Of a stretch of 64,000 nucleotides of DNA, positions 48,215 to 54,505 are shown one piece after another. Numbering within the stretch: position 1 is the stretch's first letter; every line of letters starts with the position of its first letter. Origin of the DNA: Streptomyces phaeolivaceus (GTDB lineage: Bacteria; Actinomycetota; Actinomycetes; Streptomycetales; Streptomycetaceae); the NCBI RefSeq assembly GCF_009184865.1, contig NZ_CP045096.1:2790001-2854000 (forward strand), given 5' to 3'. The translations under genes were made by a program, and so were the position numbers. The notes under the pieces were generated by a model, which worked only from the letters and a program-made list of their open reading frames with translations, was not told the origin of the DNA and did no database searches.

Positions 48215-48657
48215 TGGCCTGCCGGGCGGCCCGGCGGCTGCACGCACTGCTGGGCCGCCGCGGCATCTTTCTGCTGATCCTCGGCGTCGGCAAAACGTGC
48301 TGGGGAATCAGCTTCCTCGTCGACCCGCCGCCCGCCCAGGGCCTCGGCCTCCTCACCCAGCTGTGCGGGCTCCGCCACTGGGCCTGGCTGTGGATCGTCT
48401 GCGGGCTCATCACCGGCGCCTCGGCGTTCCTCCGGGTCGGCCGCGACTGGGCCGGGTTCCTGGCCGCCCTCATTCCCCCCGCCGTGTGGGCCACGGCCTA
48501 CGCGTCCGCCGTCATCGACGGCACCTACAGCAGAGGCGCCTACGTCGCCGTCTGGTACCTCACCTCGCACGTCGGGGTCATCATGTGGGCGGCCGCGGTG
48601 CCCGAGTACTCGGTCCCCCCAGCATCGCGGCCCGCCCGGAAAGGCAAGGCGCCGTGA
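48214..48657 (+). CDS. Phage membrane protein, four predicted helices
   Basis: A 147-residue protein starting at ATG 48214, which shares bases with the holin stop. Hydrophobic segments include IFLLILGVGKTCWGISFLV, AWLWIVCGLITGASAFL, FLAALIPPAVWATAYASAV and VAVWYLTSHVGVIMWAA. Such proteins recur after holins in Streptomyces phages (from memory); a second lysis-related function is possible. The next gene overlaps it by four bases (GTGA). Confidence 0.65.
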   Translation: MACRAARRLHALLGRRGIFLLILGVGKTCWGISFLVDPPPAQGLGLLTQLCGLRHWAWLWIVCGLITGASAFLRVGRDWAGFLAALIPPAVWATAYASAVIDGTYSRGAYVAVWYLTSHVGVIMWAAAVPEYSVPPASRPARKGKAP

Positions 48658-49013
48658 CTCTGTGGGCGGGGATCGTGGCCGCGCTCGGCACCCTCGGCAT
48701 GGTCGTGGCCGGCTGGTTCGCCGCGCGGGCCACGCGGGCCGCGGCGGCGGCTACGGCGGAGGCGACGCGGGCGGCGGCGCAGGCGCAGGCGGAGCCGAAC
48801 CAGCGGGCGGAGGACCGGGCCGCGTTCGAGGCGATAAAGAAGGAGCTGCGGGAGGAACTCAACTCCACACGCGAGGAGGTGAAGGGGCTCCGGTCTCTGG
48901 TGCGGGCGTTCGCCTGGTACGTCGGCGAACTGACGAACCAGATGCGGGAGCACAGGGTGGAGCCCGTCCCGCCACCGGCCCGCGTCGACGAGTACAACCG
49001 AACTGGCGTGTGA
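48654..49013 (+). CDS. Small membrane-anchored coiled-coil phage protein
   Basis: A 119-residue protein, GTG start overlapping the upstream stop. One N-terminal membrane helix (GIVAALGTLGMVVAGWFAA) is followed by an Ala-rich helix and charged coiled coil (EAIKKELREELNSTREEVKG). This resembles small lysis-cassette or membrane-associated phage proteins. It is the last gene before a strong terminator. Confidence 0.65.
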   Translation: MTLWAGIVAALGTLGMVVAGWFAARATRAAAAATAEATRAAAQAQAEPNQRAEDRAAFEAIKKELREELNSTREEVKGLRSLVRAFAWYVGELTNQMREHRVEPVPPPARVDEYNRTGV

Positions 49014-49019
49014 CGACAG

Positions 49020-49057
49020 CGCCCCCTGCACGGTCCACAGCGACCGTGCAGGGGGCG
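49020..49057 (+). terminator. Strong terminator after phage lysis genes
   Basis: Perfect 16-bp stem (CGCCCCCTGCACGGTC with its complement at 49042-49057), six-base loop, followed by TTTCG. Confidence 0.9.
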
Positions 49058-49074
49058 TTTCGTCATGCCCAGGA

Positions 49075-49926
49075 TCAGTGCAGCGCTTCGATGGCCTTGA
49101 GGATCAGGGCGCGTGCGTCGGCCCCGTACACGGCCATGCTCCGCAGCTGCTCGAACGCTTCGAGGTAGAGCGCGACCTCGGAGGGCTGCGTGATGTTGAC
49201 CTGGGCGGAAAGCAGCTCGACGGACACAAGGCTGTCGTCGTAGACGTGGAACAGCTCCTGAGGCCACAAGACCCGCTGCGGAGACGAGCTGGGGATGATG
49301 CCGAGCGACACGGACGGGAGGGCCCCGGCGGTGAGCAGGTAGCCGAGCTGAGCCGCCATGGTGTCCTGGCCGCCCAACTGGTAGCGAAGGACACCCTCTT
49401 CGACGACCAGGACGAACCTGTGGCCGGGTTCGTGGATCACCTTGGACCGCTCGACGCGGGCCGTGGCGGCCTCCTCCGCATCGTCCGGGATCCCGAGGAG
49501 ACGTGCGTTGCTGCCGAGTAGGGCGCGACTGTAGCCCTCGGTCTGGAGAAGGCCAGGGACGAGCGTTGGCGAGTAGATCCGGAACAGGCTCGTCGAGCGG
49601 AACAGCTGCACGTAGCTGTCTTGGAGCTGGCGCAGGCCCATGCGGGCGCGCCTCCGCCACTCCGTGTACATGGACTCCGCGTTGAGCGATGCGGCAATCA
49701 GATCTGCGGCTCGCTCGGGAGTCCGGCATGCCTGGCACCAGCGGCGGATGTCGGTGGGCGAGGGCGGTGTCTTGGCGTTCTCGATGCGGGACGTCTTGGC
49801 ATGGTGCCAGTCGCACCGGCGGGCCAGCTCGACAACCGTCAGTCCGGCGTCCTTACGGATCGCGCGGAGCTGGCCGGCCACGCTTTCGCGGGCGGCCTGG
49901 GCGGATGATGACGGAGAGATGGGCAT
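49075..49926 (-). CDS. XRE-family regulator with DUF5753-type C-terminal domain
   Basis: A 283-residue regulator common in many copies in Streptomyces. The HTH is SVAGQLRAIRKDAGLTVVEL, then RCDWHHAKTSRIENAKTPPS. The C-terminal domain follows the DUF5753 pattern (RSTSLFRIYSPTLVPGLLQT, RSKVIHEPGHRFVLVVEEGVLRY in sequence, and a final LRSMAVYGADARALI). It is the last gene of a leftward operon behind a DUF6879 protein and an 85-residue protein; such XRE/small-partner pairs are often likened to toxin-antitoxin or developmental control modules. Start ATG 49926. Confidence 0.85.
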   Translation of the reverse strand: MPISPSSSAQAARESVAGQLRAIRKDAGLTVVELARRCDWHHAKTSRIENAKTPPSPTDIRRWCQACRTPERAADLIAASLNAESMYTEWRRRARMGLRQLQDSYVQLFRSTSLFRIYSPTLVPGLLQTEGYSRALLGSNARLLGIPDDAEEAATARVERSKVIHEPGHRFVLVVEEGVLRYQLGGQDTMAAQLGYLLTAGALPSVSLGIIPSSSPQRVLWPQELFHVYDDSLVSVELLSAQVNITQPSEVALYLEAFEQLRSMAVYGADARALILKAIEALH

Positions 49927-49951
49927 GAGCTGGCCTGTCCGGTGCTTCCTG

Positions 49952-50485
49952 TCAGTGGATCTCGTACTGGTCGTGCGGGACGGCGCGTTCCCAGACCGCT
50001 TCGAAGGCGTCAGCGCACTGCTTGACGAGTCCGGGTTCGGCGCGCAGTTCGCGAGGTGGGTCCGCCCAGTTGCCGTCGCCGGTGAAGTGGTTGAACAGGA
50101 CCCGTGCACCGTCGAAGATCCATAGGTCGCAGCCGGGCAGCAGGAGGTCGACTGCCTGACTGCGCGGCAGCCACCGGACTTGTTCGCCGGCGAGCACGTT
50201 GACGCCGGCGCCTGCGTGTTCGTAGCGGATGTAGTCGGTGACCGGCTCGGACACGACCCGGGCCCGGCGCACGGTGACGCCGCGGGCGGTGGTGCGCTGG
50301 ATCAGGTCGACCCAGGGCGCCCAATAGGCGGAGCTGGGGTCGGCGTCGCGCTGGCCAGTCGCCTTCCAATGCTGGAAGTCGTCTGCCTCGTCGCCGACGC
50401 CGTAGTCGTCGCGCATCTCCAGGTGGACCGCCGAGTGCTGGGCGGCTTCCAGGAGGTCGTTAAAGCGCAGCTCGTTCTGCGGCAT
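49952..50485 (-). CDS. DUF6879-family partner of XRE regulator
   Basis: A 177-residue protein with the pattern of DUF6879: FNDLLEAAQHSAVHLEMRDDYG, then YWAPWVDLIQRTTARGVTVRRARVVSEPVTDYIRYEH across the middle, and LLLPGCDLWIFDGARVLFNHF near the end. Members are usually coded next to XRE/DUF5753 regulators, as here (25 bases upstream of the regulator). A regulatory or toxin-like role is suspected for the family but unproven. Its start region overlaps the end of the 85-residue gene by 26 bases. Confidence 0.75.
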   Translation of the reverse strand: MPQNELRFNDLLEAAQHSAVHLEMRDDYGVGDEADDFQHWKATGQRDADPSSAYWAPWVDLIQRTTARGVTVRRARVVSEPVTDYIRYEHAGAGVNVLAGEQVRWLPRSQAVDLLLPGCDLWIFDGARVLFNHFTGDGNWADPPRELRAEPGLVKQCADAFEAVWERAVPHDQYEIH

Positions 50486-50717
50486 CGCAGGCCTCCCTCA
50501 GTAGCGGGACCAGGTGGACGGGGATCCTGATCACGGTCTCGTGGCTGGGGATGCCCTTGTCGTGCCCAGGCGCGGTGTTCTGCACACACTGCTCCCGGGT
50601 GTCGTCGTCGGCGGTGTAGCTCTGGAGCACGATGTCTCCGTTGTCGGTGTCGACCCATGCGGTGGGTGACCCGCTCTGTCCGGTCTCCGGGTCGATGCCG
50701 ATGAACTGTAAGGCCAT
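50460..50717 (-). CDS. Small conserved protein, first gene of XRE/DUF6879 operon (85 aa)
   Basis: An 85-residue acidic protein, ATG 50717 with GAGGG five bases upstream. Sequence blocks: LQFIGIDPETGQSGSPTAWV, DNGDIVLQSYTADDDTREQC, IPVHLVPLLREACDAAERAA. Codon 3 is TTA (50711-50709), which would place the whole operon under bldA influence. I do not know a function; the same kind of protein often precedes DUF6879 genes (from memory). Confidence 0.7.
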   Translation of the reverse strand: MALQFIGIDPETGQSGSPTAWVDTDNGDIVLQSYTADDDTREQCVQNTAPGHDKGIPSHETVIRIPVHLVPLLREACDAAERAAL

Positions 50718-50947
50718 GGCTGCCCTCACTCGTCGGTGCGTGCGCTGATGTGCATCAACATCGCGGTGTGGCTCGCCGAGGTCAAGACCGCGATCCAGCC
50801 ACACCCCAGACAGAGCGGCTGTTCGCACATCGGTGCACAACGCTGGCAGCGGCGCACACCCCGCTTCTAGCGTCGGCAGACACGACAAGACCCCGGCGGT
50901 GCGTGAACACCCCGGGGCGCGGCCAACGCTGCTGAGGAGCGTCGACG
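50718..50947. promoter_or_regulatory. Divergent control region between XRE operon and small-gene cassette
   Basis: 230 bases between two divergent operons. It contains TGATG-TG-CATCA (50746-50757) and a GTTCGCAC / GTGCACAAC inverted repeat (about 50821-50840). Both are plausible binding sites for the XRE regulator at 49075-49926. No clear -10/-35 pair. Confidence 0.45.
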
Positions 50948-51172
50948 ATGACCATGTCTACCACCCGCCCGGCCCGGCAGACCACGATGGATCCACCGCC
51001 CCTTCTCGGGCTTCCGAACGAGGAGCCGGTGCCGCCCGCCGACTGCGAGCGATGCGCGCGGCTGGCCGAGCAGCGGACCGCGGCGAAGGCCGCCGACGAC
51101 GGGTCGCGGGTCTCGGACTGCAACGTCCTCATCCGCGCCCACCACCCGGCCCGCCGGAAGGCGAGGCGATGA
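50948..51172 (+). CDS. Small DCxRC/SDCN protein (74 aa), paralogue of 295-519
   Basis: A 74-residue protein with DCERCARLA and SRVSDCNVLIRAHHP, sharing most of its length with the protein at 295-519. The ATG at 50948 follows GAGGAG by eight bases. It overlaps the next gene as ATGA. Three cysteines and two histidines may bind a metal. The paralogues sit next to different XRE-type regulators, suggesting a mobile cassette. Function unknown. Confidence 0.7.
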   Translation: MTMSTTRPARQTTMDPPPLLGLPNEEPVPPADCERCARLAEQRTAAKAADDGSRVSDCNVLIRAHHPARRKARR

Positions 51173-51450
51173 CCGTGGACAGCCGCGAGAACACCGGCAC
51201 CAGCCCGACCGCGAGCAGGATCGAAGAACGCTGGCTCGACACCGGCTCGGGCCCCGGCCACACGGTGCGGGTCGAGGTGTACGGCTGCGTCGACGACGAC
51301 CCCGAGACGGCGTACCAGCGGATCCTGGACCACGGGATGAACTGCCCGACGTGCCGGGCCCTGGACGAGAACGGCCACGCGAACGGCGACTGCGACACCG
51401 CCCGGCGGTTGAACCTCGCCTGGGGGATGGCGCGCCGCCAGACCGCCTGA
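51169..51450 (+). CDS. Small CxxC protein (93 aa), paralogue of the gene at 1-77
   Basis: A 93-residue protein starting at the ATG that overlaps the upstream stop. GPGHTVRVEVYGCVDDDPET is followed by the ILDHGMNCPTCRALDENG block with CPTC, then CDTARRLNLAWGMARRQ. The visible part of the gene at 1-77 has the same HG-x-x-CP-x-CRA block. A zinc knuckle is plausible from CPTC plus the later Cys. No function is known to me. Confidence 0.7.
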   Translation: MTVDSRENTGTSPTASRIEERWLDTGSGPGHTVRVEVYGCVDDDPETAYQRILDHGMNCPTCRALDENGHANGDCDTARRLNLAWGMARRQTA

Positions 51451-51504
51451 ACCAACGACTCCCGCCCGTCCCCGCACCCCGTGAAATCTGGGGCGGGCGG
51501 GACA

Positions 51505-51538
51505 GGCCCCGACCGGTACGCGTCTCCCGGTCGGGGCC
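51505..51538. terminator. Convergent terminator hairpin
   Basis: GGCCCCGACCGG (51505-51516) and CCGGTCGGGGCC (51527-51538), perfect 12-bp arms and a 10-base loop, between the cassette and the convergent 80-residue gene. Confidence 0.8.
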
Positions 51539-51547
51539 GCCCCATGT

Positions 51548-51790
51548 CTACGCGCCGTCGAAGTCCTCGCGGCTTCCGAGGTGCGGGTCATCAAAGACCC
51601 GCACCTCCCACCACTCCTGGAAGACGAACGGCTCGTCCTTCCTTGGGAGCGCGATGCGCTTGATCTGGAGGCCGGTACCGAGCATCTCGGCGCCCTCCAT
51701 GAAGCGCGCGACGTCGGCCGCCTCCTGGGTCAGGATGAGCTTGGTCTGACGGGGGTTGGGGACGTAGCCGCCCGTGGGGTCTTCCGGCAT
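51548..51790 (-). CDS. Small hypothetical protein (80 aa)
   Basis: An 80-residue protein; ATG 51790 follows GGAGG by six bases. Blocks: RQTKLILTQEAADVARFMEG, LGTGLQIKRIALPRKDEP, FQEWWEVRVFDDPHLGSRED. No family is recognised. The mix of strands and the aromatic EWWEV segment suggest a compact alpha/beta fold. It lies at the right border of the accessory segment, just before the tRNA genes. Confidence 0.6.
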   Translation of the reverse strand: MPEDPTGGYVPNPRQTKLILTQEAADVARFMEGAEMLGTGLQIKRIALPRKDEPFVFQEWWEVRVFDDPHLGSREDFDGA

Positions 51791-51920
51791 GGGGCACCTC
51801 CAGGTGATCCGACCGTGCCAGGGTTCCAGCCCGGCCCGCGCCCCGGGGAGAGTTCGGCCACCTGATCGTCTGCACTTCGGTTGAGCTTCGACTGAGCTAA
51901 CGATCTTCGGAGACGAAGAA

Positions 51921-51942
51921 GGCCCTCTCCTACGGAGGGGCC
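51921..51942 (-). terminator. Terminator downstream of tRNA(CAU)
   Basis: CCTCTCC-TAC-GGAGGGG stem (51924-51940) flanked by GGCC on each side, followed on the minus strand by TTCTTC. Confidence 0.55.
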
Positions 51943-51988
51943 AACGCGCTTCCGCAGGTGAAAACGTTCCTGCACCAAGAGACTTCGG

Positions 51989-52062
51989 TGGGGCGGGTGG
52001 GACTCGAACCCACGGCCGACGGATTATGAGTCCGCTGCTCTAACCGGCTGAGCTACCGCCCC
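51989..52062 (-). tRNA. tRNA with CAU anticodon (Met, or Ile after lysidine modification)
   Basis: A 74-nt cloverleaf: acceptor GGGGCGG/CCGCCCC, D-arm AGCTCAGCCGGTTAGAGC, anticodon stem-loop GGACTCATAATCC with CAT, T-arm GGTTCGAGTCC. No CCA is encoded. The GACTCATAATC loop context is seen in tRNA-Ile2 as well as elongator Met genes, so identity is uncertain. It stands at the right end of the prophage remnant, with its 3' end facing it, a common phage attachment geometry. Confidence 0.9.
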
Positions 52063-52208
52063 GTACGGCGTGTCGCGTACATGTGTGCGCGCCGTCTGCC
52101 GCAGCATAGCCGCTCATACGATCTCCTGCTTCGGATGGTCGGCCTTCGCATGCGCTTCTTGACCTTGAGGACTTCGGGGTGGCGCACGCGGTTCCCTCGG
52201 ACATGAAA

Positions 52209-52229
52209 AAGGACCCCGACGGGGTCCTT
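52209..52229 (-). terminator. Intrinsic terminator of tRNA-Asn genes
   Basis: AAGGACCCC (52209-52217) pairs with GGGGTCCTT (52221-52229), 3-base loop. On the minus strand it is followed by TTTTTC-like sequence, downstream of the Asn tRNA pair. Confidence 0.85.
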
Positions 52230-52238
52230 CTTCGTCTG

Positions 52239-52311
52239 CTCTCCCGACTGGACTCGAACCAGTAACCTGCCGGTTAACAGCCGGCTGCTCTGCCAATTGA
52301 GCTACGGAAGA
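52239..52311 (-). tRNA. tRNA-Asn (GTT), distal copy
   Basis: 73-nt cloverleaf, anticodon GTT within GGCTGTTAACC, T-arm GGTTCGAGTCC. The body is identical to the copy at 52318; only acceptor-stem bases differ (TCTTCCG with CGGGAGA, including one G-T pair). No encoded CCA. Six bases separate the two genes. Confidence 0.92.
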
Positions 52312-52317
52312 CCGAAG

Positions 52318-52390
52318 CTCCCCCGACTGGACTCGAACCAGTAACCTGCCGGTTAACAGCCGGCTGCTCTGCCAATTGAGCTACGGAGGA
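52318..52390 (-). tRNA. tRNA-Asn (GTT), proximal copy
   Basis: 73-nt cloverleaf with acceptor TCCTCCG/CGGGGGA, D-arm AGCTCAATTGGCAGAGC and anticodon GTT. Transcribed first of the pair, probably from a promoter between 52391 and 52470. Confidence 0.92.
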
Positions 52391-52565
52391 TTGCCTCGTC
52401 GCATCGAACGTACCTCCCTGGGTATTCGCCAGGGGGCGTGCGCTCGCTGCGACACATACATTAGCGCAAGCAGGGGGGTGCTCCGCCAATCGGTATCCCC
52501 CGCGCCCGTCGCCCCCGCGGGGCAACGCAAGGCACCGACGCAGACGTAAGGGAAGGGTGGCCACC

Positions 52566-52871
52566 ATGCGCTATCGGCTCACGTTCTTTGCCGGACTGGC
52601 CCTGGGTTACGTGCTCGGCACACGGGCCGGACGCGAACGCTACGAGCAGTTGAAGAAATCGGCGCGACAGGTCGCGCAGAACCCCGCCGTGCGCAACACC
52701 GCCGAGTCGGCCGCCCAGCAGGGGCGCGTCTACGCGGGCAAGGCGTACCACGTGGTGAGCGAGCGGGTCGGGGACCGTATGCCCGACCTGGTGGCCGAGC
52801 GGGTCCGCTCGCTGCGCGAACGCAACGCGAACGGCTCCGCCGGAGACGACTGGGGTACCAGCAATACCTAG
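52566..52871 (+). CDS. YtxH-like membrane-anchored small protein
   Basis: A 101-residue protein: one N-terminal membrane helix with a glycine-zipper look (LTFFAGLALGYVLGTRAGRE), then a charged helical tail (RYEQLKKSARQVAQNP, LVAERVRSLRERN). This is the YtxH/gas-vesicle-like small protein pattern seen in many Streptomyces genomes. ATG 52566 is preferred; GTG 52557 is in frame but closer to the purine run. Function unknown, perhaps envelope stress or membrane organisation. Confidence 0.7.
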   Translation: MRYRLTFFAGLALGYVLGTRAGRERYEQLKKSARQVAQNPAVRNTAESAAQQGRVYAGKAYHVVSERVGDRMPDLVAERVRSLRERNANGSAGDDWGTSNT

Positions 52872-52940
52872 GGACCACATCGCGTCGACCAGATCCACGC
52901 GCGGCGCCCCCACCCCTTCCCGTGCGGCAGAATTTCTGCC

Positions 52941-54395
52941 ATGGGGATAGTCGCCGGGCTGGATAGTTCGCCCGATTTTACGCGCATTGTCGTCTGTGAC
53001 TCGGACACAGGGGCCGTGCTCAGGCAGGGGTATGCCCCGCACCCGTTGGAGCCGGCGGAGAGCGGGGGACGTCCGTCCGACGTCGATCCGCAGGCCTGGC
53101 TGCTGTCCCTGGGGGAGGCGGCCGGCGGCGGGCTGCTGGAGGGTGTGCAGGCGATCGGGGTGTCGTCCCAGCAGAACGGGCTGATCGCGCTGGACGCACA
53201 GGGCAACACCGTGCGCCCGGCGATGGTCGGCGGCGACAAGCGGACCCAGGTCGCCGCGGCCGATCTCGTGGACGCGCTCGGTGGGCGCGGCGCGTGGGCG
53301 GAGGCCGTCGGCTGTGTGCCGGGGGCCGCGCAGCCGGTCACCAAGCTGCGCTGGATGAGCCGTACGGAACCGGACGCCGCGATGCGGACGGCCGTACTGC
53401 TGCAGGCGCACGACTGGCTGGTCTGGCAGTTGCTGGGGCGGCCCGTCAGGAGGACCACCGACCGGGGCGGGGCGTCCGGGACCGGGTACTGGAACGCGGC
53501 GACCGGGCAGTACCGCACGGATCTGGTCGAGATGGCGCTCGGGCATCAGGTGATGCTGCCCGAGGTGCTCGGTCCTTCGGACGCCGCCGGTACGACGCCG
53601 GAGGGGCTCCTCATCTCCGCCGGCACAGGGGAGACCATGGCCGCCGCGTTCGGGCTGGGCATCGGGCTCGGGGACGCGGTGGTGTCGCTGGGCGCCTCCG
53701 GGTCCGTCATGGCCGTCCACACGCAGGCGCTCGTCGACTCCTCCGGGATGATCACCTCGCTGGCCGACGCCACGGGGATGCATCTGCCGGTCGTCACCAC
53801 GCTGAACGCCGTACGGACCCTGCGCGGGGCCGCCGAACTGCTGGGCGTGGCCGATCTGGAGGGGCTGTCCGAGCTGGCGATGAAGTCGACGCCGGGGTCG
53901 CACGGGCTGGTGATGCTGCCGTATCTGGAGGGCGAGCGGACACCGAATCTGCCGCACACGGCGGGGACGCTGGCCGGGCTGCGACGGGAGTCGATGAAGC
54001 CGGAGCACTTCGCGCGGGCCGCGTTCGAGGGCATGCTGTGCGGGCTCGCGGACGCGCTGGACGTGCTGCGCGGACGGGGTGTCGACGTACGGCGGATCTT
54101 CCTGCTGGGCGCGGCGGCGGAGCTGCCCGCGGTGCAGGCGGCGGCGCCGGCGCTGTTCGGGGTGCAGGTGGTGGTGCCGCAGCCGGCGGACTACGCGGCG
54201 GTCGGCGCGGCGCGGCAGGCGGCGTGGGCGCTCGGGGTCTCGCAGGGGGCGCTCGATCCGCGTACGCCTCCGATGTGGCCGGGGGCGGCGGCGCAGGTGC
54301 TGGATCCCGGGGACGAGTTGGCCGTGGGGCAGGCGGTGCGGCAGCAGTACGTTTCCGTTCGGGAGCAGACGCATCCGGGGGCGTTTCGGGCCTGA
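52941..54395 (+). CDS. FGGY-family sugar kinase (xylulokinase-like)
   Basis: A 484-residue kinase of the hexokinase/actin fold. It opens GIVAGLDSSPDFTRIVVCD, the phosphate-1 motif (usually GIDxGTxSxK; here DSSPDFTR, a divergence). GVSSQQNGLIALDAQG and AMVGGDKRTQ follow; the C-terminal lobe has GLVMLPYLEGERTPNLPHTAGTLAGL and IFLLGAAAELPAVQ. It is probably a pentulose or related polyol kinase; the exact sugar cannot be told. It is followed by an ABC exporter pair that seems unrelated. Confidence 0.8.
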   Translation: MGIVAGLDSSPDFTRIVVCDSDTGAVLRQGYAPHPLEPAESGGRPSDVDPQAWLLSLGEAAGGGLLEGVQAIGVSSQQNGLIALDAQGNTVRPAMVGGDKRTQVAAADLVDALGGRGAWAEAVGCVPGAAQPVTKLRWMSRTEPDAAMRTAVLLQAHDWLVWQLLGRPVRRTTDRGGASGTGYWNAATGQYRTDLVEMALGHQVMLPEVLGPSDAAGTTPEGLLISAGTGETMAAAFGLGIGLGDAVVSLGASGSVMAVHTQALVDSSGMITSLADATGMHLPVVTTLNAVRTLRGAAELLGVADLEGLSELAMKSTPGSHGLVMLPYLEGERTPNLPHTAGTLAGLRRESMKPEHFARAAFEGMLCGLADALDVLRGRGVDVRRIFLLGAAAELPAVQAAAPALFGVQVVVPQPADYAAVGAARQAAWALGVSQGALDPRTPPMWPGAAAQVLDPGDELAVGQAVRQQYVSVREQTHPGAFRA

Positions 54396-54473
54396 AGCCT
54401 TCACCGTCGGGTTAATTCGGTTGAGGTAACGCGGGTGGAGTGTTCGACGATGGGGGGTGGTGCATCCCGCACC

Positions 54474-54495
54474 CCGACTCCGACTCCGACTCCGA
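54474..54495 (+). repeat. CCGACT tandem hexamer upstream of ABC exporter
   Basis: Three full CCGACT units plus a partial one at 54474-54495, ten bases before the preferred GTG start at 54506. If translation began further upstream they would encode a short Asp-Ser run. Slippage-prone. Confidence 0.6.
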
Positions 54496-54505
54496 AAGAT
54501 CTCGC

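Larger units (their letters stand above)
43890..51880. mobile_element. Cryptic prophage/accessory island remnant ending near a tRNA gene
   Basis: The segment begins at a truncated LacI gene and ends about 110 bp short of a tRNA gene (51989). It holds the distal part of a siphovirus-like late region (tape-measure end, tail protein, host-lysis genes), then an XRE/DUF6879 operon and small cassette genes. No integrase, terminase, capsid or replication genes remain, and three of the first four structural/lysis genes are broken. The shared 9-mer GTGGGACTC at 43892 and in the tRNA (51997) may be a relic of attachment sites. Boundaries are approximate. Confidence 0.7.

Noticed and set aside
43890..51880. 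Functional prophage or complete contractile/tailocin cluster
   Set aside because: No integrase, terminase, capsid, portal, sheath or baseplate genes are seen and several remaining genes are broken.
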